In this document: positions 54,058 through 64,000 of the stretch, in pieces
Layout of the letters: every line of letters begins with the position of its first letter
Position numbering within the stretch: position 1 is the first letter of the stretch
NCBI GenBank assembly: GCA_033782935.1
Contig: JAWQEG010001430.1
Coordinates: forward strand, 124,001-188,000
Source: Petrolisthes cinctipes
Taxonomy: Eukaryota; Arthropoda; Malacostraca; Decapoda; Porcellanidae
Direction of reading: 5' to 3'
Length of the DNA: 64,000 nt
Program-made: the position numbers and the translations under genes
The notes under the pieces: generated by a model
What the model was told of the DNA's origin: nothing
Database searches by the model: none
Seen by the model: the letters and a program-made list of their open reading frames with translations, nothing else

Positions 54058-54218
54058 TTAAGGTGGTAATTCTTTTTTGGTACATTGGAGTGCCTTGATT
54101 CCTCCAAAGTATGCCAGGAAACAGGACCAGACGAGCAAAAATAATGGTGTTCTGTTGCTTGGAATAGTTTGGAGGATTCAGGTGCTCCATGTTTACCAAC
54201 ACAAAACTTCCCCCTTAA
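54058..54218. mobile_element. TTAA-flanked MITE 3' of the lectin gene
   Basis: Second copy of the 52232 element, same length and same TTAA borders, about 90% identical by eye. Confidence 0.65.
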
Positions 54219-55415
54219 AGTGTTTTTATTCCTTGTGTTAATATATATATATTACGAGTGAGCTAACGTAAATTGTGAGTGGGCTATATGTATAATTGAT
54301 ATTGTGATCGACCTGTCTTGGACTTGGGAAAATATATGTTTAACATCTGTATGTGATTAATTTCGTAGACCGCTGTTGTTAAATATTTTTATTGTAATTT
54401 TTTTTTTTTTTTTTTTTTTTTTGTGTGCCTGTTGTAGCATAAGCTGTATGCTTAATTTATACATACGGTAGTAAAGTTAGTTTAAGATGAAACCATGTGT
54501 TTGAATATTTCCTTTGAAGTAGAGCAGGATTCTTAAAGGAGCCCATACACCCACAGGCCAGTCTGTCCGGTGGCCTGAAGTGGCTGGTCTCACCCTAGCC
54601 TCACCTGTCCACACACCATTCAGTCCAGGATTCAGTCGGCCTCACGTCTCTATCTCAGTGTTAGCCAAACTCTATGTAGTGAGGCTATGGATGTTTCTCT
54701 AACTACTTTACCACTTAATTAAGAAAATACTTTATAAGGCATTCATATACTACTCATGATGAACAAAGGAAAGGTTATGTGACCTGAGGTAATTATATTA
54801 CCCCGTGGATGATAACGGCAAATTGTGGTTTAAATGAGGGAGGTCGCAGAGTGGCCCGTGTGTCCGTCTGGCAGCGACACGGAAACGACAGGTAGCGGAC
54901 ACTTTGTGGTGCCACGCAAGAACCACACACAGTAACGGGGACATATGTGGCTTCCCATAGGTTTCCAATGTTTTGAAGCCAACCCGTAAAGCGTGTGAAA
55001 GTTACACCCATATTATTTTTTGTACTGTACCTTGCCACGTCGTACTATAGTAACGTATTTACCGTTTAGTTTTTTTTTCATAATATATAGTGATTGTAAA
55101 TCTGATTTTATTATTTCTTCTTGTACGGTACCAGTAACTTCTGCATGAGGTATACATACATACATACATATCAGGCCTTCATCTCCACGCTGCAGGAGGT
55201 AGCCCCGTCACGTCGCACACCCTCCCAAACAAAATGCCCAAAAGTAGAACAACCCCCCCCCCCCCCACACACACACACAGACACTCCACATCTCAACCCC
55301 CCAATCTCTGTTGGAGGAGTGAGCACCCCCCACCGTATAACCGCATTCCCTTGAGGGACTATAAGGGGCAAAGCTATGTTTACATCCATAGTAAGGCCCG
55401 ACAGCAAAAGCTGGT

Positions 55416-55935
55416 TTACCCCTGCCACTTCACTACAGGGCAAACTCTCCCTCCAGCATTCTGTCGGCCATGGGCCACACTCAATGCAGACCGTGAAGCC
55501 GCGTCCACTTTTAAAGCATTCACCACCCTCCTCCACTCGTTTCTGTCACTCGCAGACACTCTACCTTGCTCCACAGATATACCTCTTCCACTCAGAGCTC
55601 CTTTCACGGTGTCCATCCATCTCCTCTGTGGCCTTCCTCTTCTCCTTACACCTCCCACATCTGAGCCCCCTATCCTCTTTACCATTCTATTCTCCTCCAT
55701 TCTCTCCACATGTCCAAACCATCTTAACACACTCTGCTCTGCACGGACTGCTCACTCTCTCATAACACCTGTCCTTCTCTTCACTTCCTCGAGGATTCCT
55801 GACTTTGTCCATTCAAGTCACACCACACATGCTTCTCAGAGACATCTCATCTCTACTACATTCAACCTTCTCTTCTCACATTCTCCCATATTCCATGTTT
55901 CCGCTCCATACCCGTCCAGTAGGCACTGCTATCCC
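55416..55935 (-). pseudogene. Decayed LINE reverse-transcriptase C-terminus
   Basis: The minus strand reads LRWFGHVERMEENRMVKRI, then RRRGRPQRRWMDTVK and DRNEWRRVVNA. This is the typical C-terminal end of non-LTR retrotransposon ORF2 proteins. Upstream in related frames, YGAETW, RRLNVVEMRCL and RRTGVMRE are visible, broken by stop codons. No intact catalytic domain remains. I cannot fix the clade (RTE- or Jockey-like). Confidence 0.8.
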
Positions 55936-56711
55936 TTCATACACCTTCCTCTTTACCTCCATAGTTTGTTAACTAATATCAATGTGGTCCCTGTTTTTAT
56001 TTGAAGTTTAATTTTTTTCTGACTGTCAGGTTGACATTTTTCTTTTATTGCATGTATTCTGCTTCTGCTGATATTATCATTCATCCGGCCATGGCCGTTC
56101 CACTTTGGCTACTTGGCTTATTGAATAACAGCCACAGAGCTAAAAACAGCCCAAATGCCAACTACCATCAACTGTCTTCCCGCCGGGGACAATAGTATGT
56201 GTGTATTTTCCCAACTGTAATCCCCACTCCCCATCGTAATATTTATAATTAGTGAATTTGTAATTAGAAACAGACAATAATAAAGCTGTATAAGTGCTCT
56301 ACAATGGAAAATTCAGGCAACTTATAGGACACATTCGTACCATATTGGGCTATTTTTGTGGCCATTTATACTTATGGGTGGGTGGGAGAATTTATTACAG
56401 TGTTGCCAAGTACGGAAAATTTTCCCTAGACATGGAGAATTAGAGATACTAATGGAGAAATATTTTATAAAGATTGTTCAAGAGTAAATGGATACTATTC
56501 CCTAGACATGGAGAATTAGAGGTACCAATGGGGAAATTATATACTGAATATTCAAGAGTAAATGGGGACATTTCTACCAGACGAAATAACAAGGATGTGG
56601 TAAATGAGTACGACAATCTTAAGGAGTAAAAACAGGGAATTTGTGAGGTTAAGAAAATGGAAATTCTGATGGTGCTGAAGATGGAGAAAAATTGTGAAGC
56701 AGACCGGCCAA

Positions 56712-56749
56712 CCCACGGTATAATGACTATAGAGTCATTATACCGTGGG
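56712..56749. repeat. Perfect 17-bp-stem hairpin
   Basis: CCCACGGTATAATGACT, a four-base ATAG loop, then the exact complement. No T-run or neighbouring gene explains it. Confidence 0.85.
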
Positions 56750-57472
56750 CCAACCAGTGCTTTCATTTTGGGTAAAATATCCTAAACTAGGGTAATCAGA
56801 TCCTCTTTAGGTTAGTATTTAGGGTAATGCCTAATTTGGGGTAATTTTAGGGCAAAAAATATTATACATGTCAAAATCTATCGAAAATTAAGAATAGTAC
56901 ACAAAGCTATTGTAGACATGAACAAAAAAGTCGAAAGTTAATTGATACTGAGGTTACTTGTTTATATTGCTTTGCAATTTTGGAAACCCTTCAAGTTATC
57001 CATAATCCAGTGTATCGGGACATAACCACAGAACTATAGACACCAACTATTCTAGAGCTCTCAAGTGTATAGCTCTGTGTATAACTCTATGGCCATAACC
57101 CAGCTACCGCGATACGGGCCACTGGTTGTGGCAATATTTATAATTAATTTTAGTTTGTTTTATATATGATCCTAAATGAATATGTGTAATAATGCATTAC
57201 ATTATTCTACAATGTTGCCGACTTTTTAGGGTAATACTTAATAATATAGGGTAAAACTGGCTGGATTCTAGGGTAATATTTTCTGAGCTGCTGGCAACAC
57301 TACATTATTATTATGACGGTGATGATGGCATGGTGGAGGCAATGCAAAAACAAACTCATATTATAATTCATCATAGTTCCAGTCAATTTCCAGTGATCAG
57401 TACATGACTCAGGGACAGTAGAAGTGTCTGAATTATCCAGCCATCTTGTCCTTGTGGTAATATTATAATGTG

Positions 57473-57875
57473 ATGAAGTGTGAGTGAGTGGTGAGTGTTT
57501 TAATGTGAAGTGTGAGTTAACGTTGGAATATTTTAATGTGAAGTGAGTGTCGTATATTTTAATGTGGTGAAGTGTGAGTGTTTTAATGTGAAGTGTGAGT
57601 TGTTAACGTAGTATGTTTTAATGTGGTGAAGTGTGAGTTGAGTAGTGAGCATTTTAATGTGAAGTATGAGTGATTTACGTAGTATATTTTAATGTGAAGT
57701 ATGAGTGATTTACGTAGTATATTTTAATGTGGAGGTGTGAGTGGTGAGAGTTTTAATGTGGTGAAGTGTGAGTGGTGAGAGTTTTAATGTGGTGAAATGT
57801 GAGTGGTGAGAGTTTTAATGTGGTGAAATGTGAGTGGTGAGTTTTAATGTGGTGAAGTGTGAGTGAGTGTTTTAT
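57473..57875. repeat. TTTTAATGTGGTGAAGTGTGAG minisatellite
   Basis: Irregular units of about 25-45 bp built from TTTTAATGTG, GTGAAGTG and GTGAGTGGTGAGAG. Stray units at 58212-58258 and 58635-58700 show it was split by two MITEs. Confidence 0.85.
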
Positions 57876-57940
57876 GTCACAAATTTGGCAATTATCTATT
57901 TTATTGCCGTTTTCTATTACGATGTTATTACCTTCTTTAC

Positions 57941-58190
57941 CCACTAATTTATAACATTCTAAGACACTTTTCTTCTATGGCATTTTCTTCGGAAATAACC
58001 CATTTGGCATTTTGAAATTAGCCTGACCTTACCTAACCTAACCTAGACTGCAGCAGACTACCGGGACCTAACCTGGGCAAACTACAGGGACCTAACCTGG
58101 GCAAACTATCGGAAACTAACTGTGGTAAAGTACCAGGAACTGACCGGGGCAAAATACTGGGACCTAGCCGGATTTGACAACACTGCTATG
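57941..58190 (-). mobile_element. Truncated GGTCCCGG-family MITE
   Basis: Shares the inner TTGGCATTTTGAAATTAG...CCTAACCTGGGCAAACTA segment but lacks clear ends. Confidence 0.5.
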
Positions 58191-58259
58191 AAATGGCAAT
58201 AGTCTAGATAAATACTGTATATTTTAATGTGGTGAAATGTGAGTGAGTGGTTAATGTTT

Positions 58260-58634
58260 TGGTAAATTTACAGAAGAACTGGGTTCACTATATTGTGTAT
58301 TTTAGTATCATTACCCACTATTTTAGACCATTCTAAAACACTTTTATTCTATGGTGTTTCTTTCGGAGATGCCCCGTTTTCGAGATATGCCCCGTTTTAC
58401 AAACATAATTTGGAAATTAGTCTGACCTCACCTGACCTGACCTAACCTAACTTAGACAACAGCAGACTACCGGGACCTAACCTAGGCAAACTACCGGGAC
58501 CTAACCTGGGCAACTACCGGGATATAACCGGTGTAAACTATCATAAAGTGACTTGGGCAAATTCCCAGGACCTAGCCGGATGTGGTAACACTGCGCGATC
58601 CTAGCCAAAAACCCAGTTATTCTGTAATAATACC
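58260..58634 (-). mobile_element. GGTCCCGG-family MITE inside a minisatellite
   Basis: Inverted relative to the 46856 copy. It starts GGTAAATTTACAGAAG, ends CTGTAATAATACC, and interrupts the TTTTAATGTG minisatellite. Confidence 0.6.
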
Positions 58635-58862
58635 AATGTTTTTTTTTAATGTGGTGAGGTGTGAATGCTGAGAGTTTTAATGTGAGTGAGTGGTTAATGT
58701 TTTTGGTTAGGTCAGGTTCGAGTAATTCCATCAATTGGCACGGGTTCTCAAATTTTTACAGTTCTCGCTTTTCACACTTTAATTTCAAAAGTTGGCTCAG
58801 GTTCTCAAGTTTTTACAATTATTTCAATTCACATTTTATTAATTATATACTGTGTGAACCAC

Positions 58863-58894
<32 letters not shown>

Positions 58895-59487
58895 GTACCG
58901 GTATATCAAAAATTTACTTTCTCCAAACCCCAAATTCCGAGGCTGTCCTTTAGATTTCTTGGGGTGATGGAGTACAATATGGCCAAATCAGGATAATTCT
59001 GCAATAAATGCTTGAATTACACATAAAACAGTAAAAATGTCATGTTTTGTCTGATATGTTTGCACATTGCACTTTGGAACATGTACCTCCCCATTTGGGG
59101 ATTTCTGTTGTATAATTTTTGCAAGAAACCACATGAAATGTGGAAAAGTTGAAGATCCATAGAAAGTCAAATTGCTATTTTTATTGACATTCCATTGTTT
59201 TGTTACCTTTGGTAAAATTTATTTTTAGCCACAAAAATAATAATGACAGTTTTTCCCAAATTGTTTGGATGATTCATTATTCCCTGGTTTTACATATTGA
59301 AATAGAGGTATTATTTCAATTAGCCCAAAAAGTTGGTGCAAATTAAAAATACGTCTGTGAATTGCGGGTGACAGAAGAAGTAGGGTTTGGTAAATGCAGT
59401 CTGTAGGGTGTTGATCATGAGGGTTTACTGCACACTTCAGGACTCTATATTTCCATACTCCTTCAACCCTAACAATTTCTCTTCCAG

Positions 59488-59610
59488 GTGGTAAATGAAC
59501 AGGAGTCTGAATGGAGAAGGATGGACTGATTCGATCCCTCCTTACCTCCCCGTCCCTCAACCCTTCACAACTTCAGCTTCCTGGGCCTGTCCTCTCACAG
59601 TCCAGGGCAA
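59488..59610 (+). CDS. Possible first coding exon of the 61.6-kb gene, weak
   Basis: A good acceptor (CTCTTCCAG) is followed by ATG at 59511 and 33 codons (MEKDGLIRSLLTSPSL...) ending at a possible donor AA|GTATGG. It would end in phase 1, whereas the next supported exon starts in phase 0, so an unseen exon would be needed. Ser/Pro/Leu-rich like the downstream exons. Confidence 0.2.
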
Positions 59611-59864
59611 GTATGGTTGATGTGGGATTATCATATCCATTGTTATTAATAGTCCTTTATTCATTTTTCAAGGGGTCCGGAACTCCAGTAGAGCCCAGCC
59701 AATTTTTCAGTCAGCTAATTTTATAGGCCAGTGTAGGACTGTCACAGTTATATTGGTTTTGAGGTACAATACAGTAGGTATAGTCAGACCGCCTTTGGTG
59801 CGTGTTTTTCGAGTGCGATATTCATCTAACACGGTAGAAATTTGCGCACTTAAATTACAGAACT

Positions 59865-60040
59865 CGTCATCATCAATACTCCATTTCCCTTTTTCAAGAG
59901 GTGGGGAGCCTCTAGCGCCAGTGCAGGACCCCTGACAGGTAAGGGGTCCAGCTCCGAGGCCATTTGTGCCTTTGGTGGGGTCATTGTTAGAGAGCAGGGT
60001 CCCTAACCCTCACTCCCCCACTGTATCGTAGGGGATTCGA
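59865..60040 (+). mobile_element. Dispersed repeat with TCATCATCAATACTCC end
   Basis: Shares CCATTTCCCTTTTTCAAGAG, GGGGTCCAGCTCC and CCTTTGGTGGGGTCATTGTT with an inverted copy at 63698-63873 and a partial copy at 51421-51510. The (ATC)n end suggests a retroelement tail. Confidence 0.55.
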
Positions 60041-61024
60041 TATCACTATTAAACACAAGTTCACCCGATAATTGAACCGTATGGCCTGTGGCTGGTTTGT
60101 CAGCACCTGTATAATACTATATATTGACATCATCACTAATCAGTCCTGTTTTGCCTTTCTCTTTCTCATAGCCACTCAAACAATCAGGACTCCCCTACTT
60201 GACTACCATGTTAAGACTTGTATTTATTAACAATCTAGTTGACCAGCAGACTCGCTGTCATTTTTTCAGATTTTGTAAGTCCATCACTTGCAATATTAGC
60301 TGCATTACTGTAAAATAGTTTTTATGAGTTTGCAGTGTGCTTTTCATGGTGCACTTCTTGAGGATTTCAAATGGGTCTTGAGAGCTAAGGGCTTTGTTAA
60401 GAGTAAATTAAGTACCCTTCATGCCACCCAAGCCTTCCTTACTCATAAAAATAGGTTTGATAGCCTTTTATGTTGTGTAATTATGTTTTATAATGTTTTT
60501 ATTAACCCTCTAACCGTGGGCATATTTTGAGTCCGTCAACTCTGTACTGCGGGCATATTTTTACAAAACGTAAACAAACATTTGGTGTTTAATAGCGTGT
60601 AAACCACTAGACCTACATGAATATATGATATTGAAGTACAAACCTTTAGCTGTCTCCTGATGTATAGTACTTTTGAAGACTAAATGGACATCTGTAGGAT
60701 GGGTAGCCAGCTCAGAATAGCCACAACTCAAAATTCACTCTTACACTCTCCTGACAATTCTAAGTTTGTTTTCACACTCTGATTTTATCATAAAACATGT
60801 CGGAATCACATTTTTCAACACAACAATATGAAATATAATGTCACTCGTTTTTACGTATATATATGGTAATTATCGCTAAAGCAAAGCACTGAAGATATAT
60901 CCTAACATGCTGATAGATAAAGGCTGGTGTGGCTCGTGGGACCCTCGTATGTACACACACCCTCTGTTGTGAGCCTAATCAAGTACAGTATGTCAGGGAC
61001 TTTGCACATTTGAAATTAATTCTG

Positions 61025-61225
61025 TCGACATCCCATAGGGTGGTATTGCCTGCATAAGTGATGTGGACAGTACTTAAATGGTTTTGGCACCCCTTCGTCC
61101 CCAGCCATTAGCTTGCAGTTCTTCAACTGTCCCTATTTTCATTTTATTTTCTTCTTACTTGCTGTCTTGCCTCTATCACCTTTTTCTGGCACTATACGAC
61201 TTTGCTGTTGCGACGCCTAATATCA
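61025..61225 (+). mobile_element. Retroelement 3' fragment
   Basis: Inverted copy of the segment at 13305-13515. It ends with ATCAATCAATCACTCC. Confidence 0.45.
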
Positions 61226-61610
61226 ATCAATCACTCCACAAGTCTGTCGACAAATGCCGACACCCGCGTTTACCCACGCTCGGTACTGCCGTCAACGTAT
61301 GCCGACACCCGCGTTTTGAGAGATTACATATAATTGATTTAACAATCAACTGTTTTTATTAAATTTTATATATTTTATATCAATTCATTTATATATGAAT
61401 ATATAATTATACAGTATATATAAATATATTTTTTACTGTGGGGTGTAGCAAATGTTTAGAATAATCCAAACCACAGCCATCGTTTTAATTTTTTATAAAT
61501 TTCCTACAGTGAGACCTACCAGTAAAGTAAAATATATACCATTCAGTGACACAAACCAGTCCACCCTATCTTAGTGTACAAACTGACACTTTCTCTTTAT
61601 CATTTATCAG

Positions 61611-63390
61611 AATGGTGTGGGTTCATCTGGGCTTAACACCTCTTCTTTCCGTCGTCCGTGTTCTTCATCCTCTTCCTCATCTCGTCCTGGGTCCCCTCGT
61701 GGAGATAGTGGGGTTGGAGGAGAGGGGCGGGGCAGATCACAGTCTGACCCTCATGCTCGCTTCACCACTGTGTTAAGGATTGCCAGTGGTCAGGTGAGTT
61801 GTTGTTGTATAGTCTAAGATAAGGACTAGACAAAATGCCTGTTTGATGTGAACGGGGTTCCTTCAAGAACATTTCTTGATTAGAATGTGCTAAAAGAAAT
61901 ACTAGAACACACTCTCATTTTTCTTGGGACATCTTGTTGTTGAGTAAGAGTAACGGAGCTTCTTTCCTCCTCTACACAGGACAGTGAAACAGACACAGTA
62001 ATTTTGGATCATCCATATGCTCGACCTTGGAACTGGCGCCCTGAGGCCTCTCATGCCCGGCCTAGGAAAACACTCTTCATGACCAAGCAGCCTCGACCCT
62101 CTCATTTGGCTCCAAGGTAATTAATTATTAAGTGAAGTGGAGCTTTGGAACCTGGCTCCTGCTGTAGGCATGGGTCAGCTGTAATGTAGTTTTTAATGAT
62201 TATGAGTACTTTCTGGATTACTAGTATTGCACAGTCTTTAAATTGAAAGTGATGGTGTGTGTACATAAACTTATAATCCTTTCTCATTCTTATCTCCTAA
62301 AAATATTCACACAAACATCAGCCTACAGTCCCGAGGTTAAAAAAAAAAAAAAAAAAAGCAGAAATCCACTGAGTTTAAAGCTTGGTCTGTGAGTGCTGAC
62401 ACCCATTGTAATTTTACTACTACCATTCCAGGCAAGAGGAGGTGATAGATGTGTCCTCAGACCCACCCCTGGGGCCTCCACTGCCCTATGACCCTGGGAA
62501 AGCAAGACAGGTGATGTCTGAGTGCCAACGCCATGTGGTATTTGCCAGACTAGACCATCTCAAACCTGATGCAAGGACCACTGATGACGACACACTGGGG
62601 GGCCAACCAGATGAGGAAGAGGAAGAGGACTGGGAAGAGAAGATACCCAAGTAAGAAAGAGATGTTGAGAGGGAGGGAGAGGGGAATTGGGAGAGAGAGA
62701 GATGTTACTTGTGTTGTGTAAGTGTGTAAGATTCATTAAGAGTAGATGCAGAACTCTTAGTACAGTAACTGGTTTCCAATCTTTGTTTTTTGGATTAAAT
62801 TTTCTTTGTATGCTGCATGATGAATATTTTGCCACACCCCAGCATACACTACTTAGCATAAAGAGTCAAGCTGTGCAACTGGAACAGCCATAGAAATAAC
62901 AACATGATTATAATATTACACATTTTCAGTGAACATTAGTTACTTGTAAATAGTGTTGTACATAAAGTCATACAGGATGGCAGACCAAACTTCAGGAATT
63001 AAAGATTTATGTTTGTATTCTGTATAAAAGATGACCCATAATTTTCAGACTGCTTTTTGTTGCTTTAATGGACATCATATACATAATTATGCTGATATAT
63101 ACAGTATATTTCTACATGAATTTTGTTGCCTACAAGTTCAGCTATTAGTGCTCCTTTACTCTTTTCATATGATTGCCTAAATACCAACACCTTTATTTCA
63201 TGGTGAAGTACTTAGTAGAAAAAAATATAACAACTTATCTTTATCTCTTTGCTCACATACAGACTTGGGTGGACAGAGCCACAGACAGCTCTTTTCAGTA
63301 AGGTGGTGCAAATACTGGATGCTGACAGGTTGGGACGCCTTTCTCTCAAGGATACACACAATGAACCTGTCACTCGCAGAGCTCTTGTTG
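61611..63390 (+). CDS. Unrecognised multi-exon gene, partial at both ends
   Basis: Four exons with clean GT-AG borders and matching phases: 61611-61793, 61980-62116, 62432-62650, 63263-63390 (222 codons in all). The order is a Ser/Arg/Gly-rich low-complexity stretch (SSSSSSSRPGSPRGDSG, residues about 18-50 of this part), then a segment ending FMTKQPRP, then a Pro-rich segment (DPPLGPPLPYDPGKARQ), then an acidic run (DEEEEEDWEEK), then a helical-looking stretch (ALFSKVVQILDADRLGRLS) followed by VTRRALV. The gene goes on past 63390 (phase 1 donor GTATGT). I do not recognise the family. The last exon could open a helical-repeat domain, which is inference only. No signal peptide or membrane segment is seen, so a cytoplasmic or nuclear protein is likely. 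Confidence 0.7.
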
Positions 63391-63697
63391 GTATGTATTT
63401 CGCTTGTCAGGGAAAGTGATTAAGGGTGATTAAAGTTAGTTCTCATCTTTCCAGCTGTTAAGTATTTAAACCACATGAGAGGGAAGATGGCATTGTTAGG
63501 AAGGGAATGAGCCATTAGAGGCAGCCGTAGCAACACAGGTTGTCATTATTATCAACATTAAACCCTCATTGGACATGGCTTTTATATATTGTACACAGTT
63601 TTACTTATGCACAGACTATTTAACTTTATATACAATATCTCACTCAGTAGGGAAGTGGCGTCCTCATTGCCCATCATTCTTGTGATGGTGCAGTCAG

Positions 63698-63873
63698 CTT
63701 CGTGTCCCCTACGATACAGGGGTAGGTGGGTTGAGGGTTGGGGACGCTGCTCTCTAACAATGACCCCACCAAAGGCTTAAGAGCTGGACCTCTTGACCGT
63801 CAGGGGTCCGGCACTGGTGCTAAAGCCTCCTCACACCTTGAAAAAAGGAAAATGTGCTATTGATGATGATCTC
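63698..63873 (-). mobile_element. Inverted copy of the TCATCATCAATACTCC repeat
   Basis: Complement of the 59865 element, lying in the intron after the last supported exon. Confidence 0.55.
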
Positions 63874-64000
63874 CCTCAGTATACGCAGCATAACATTTTC
63901 ACCTTTGAACTTGTTGCCCTACCTTGTGTACAGAATTTAGTCAAATGTACTTGAATTGTACTGCTTGAAATAAGTACGGGTATTTAATTATATTTACTTT

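Larger units (their letters stand above)
53520..61610. other. Repeat-rich region without a supported gene
   Basis: Holds MITEs, a LINE fragment, poly-T tracts (54401-54422, 58866-58894), an interrupted minisatellite, a perfect hairpin and dispersed repeats. One weak exon candidate is at 59488-59610. Confidence 0.65.

Noticed and set aside
55234..56004. 256-codon plus-strand open frame
   Set aside because: It is the complement of the LINE reverse-transcriptase fragment, and its composition follows from that.

Overview
This is eukaryotic nuclear DNA, most probably from an arthropod and more specifically a decapod crustacean (inference). The reasons are AT-rich sequence with small exons and long introns, very long (TA)n and (CT)n microsatellites, blocks of the arthropod telomere motif TTAGG, many short inverted-repeat transposons, and genes of the crustacean innate-immunity type. 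No bacterial-style operons, CRISPR arrays or rRNA genes were seen. The left 46 kb is a head-to-tail tandem triplication, with units starting at about 1, 16210 and 33068. Each unit carries one minus-strand gene for a secreted glycosyl-hydrolase-family-16 protein of the lipopolysaccharide/beta-1,3-glucan-binding protein (LGBP) type. I could assemble 12 exons with consistent splice sites and phases, giving a 370-residue protein. Copy A (1077-9485) lacks only its last exon, which lies left of the window. Copy B (15490-24917) and copy C (32321-43108) are complete. Every coding difference I found among the copies is synonymous, so the predicted proteins are identical. Introns and flanks are near-identical but differ in transposon content and repeat length. 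The most unusual feature is inside these genes: two different minisatellites have grown out of exon-intron boundaries. One, in intron 3, repeats the end of exon 3 with its splice donor, joined to runs of TTAGG (about 28, 11 and 23 intronic copies in A, B and C). The other, in intron 6, repeats the splice acceptor and start of exon 7 (2, 5 and 3 extra copies). Each gene therefore carries a ladder of decoy splice sites whose length differs between otherwise identical paralogues. The intergenic parts of the array hold unit-specific mobile elements: a hAT-type MITE with a perfect 8-bp target duplication in A, a resolvable nested hAT plus Tc1/mariner-type insertion in B, and a palindromic element with its empty site in C. 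The array homology stops at about 46.28 kb in a long (TA)n tract. Right of the array, a five-exon plus-strand gene (50295-53227) encodes a 223-residue secreted C-type lectin with an EPN mannose-type motif, so two pattern-recognition gene types lie side by side. From 53.2 to 61.0 kb the window is mostly repeats: MITEs, a decayed LINE reverse-transcriptase fragment, an interrupted minisatellite and a perfect hairpin. From 61611 to 63390 four clean exons belong to an unrecognised plus-strand gene that continues beyond the window.
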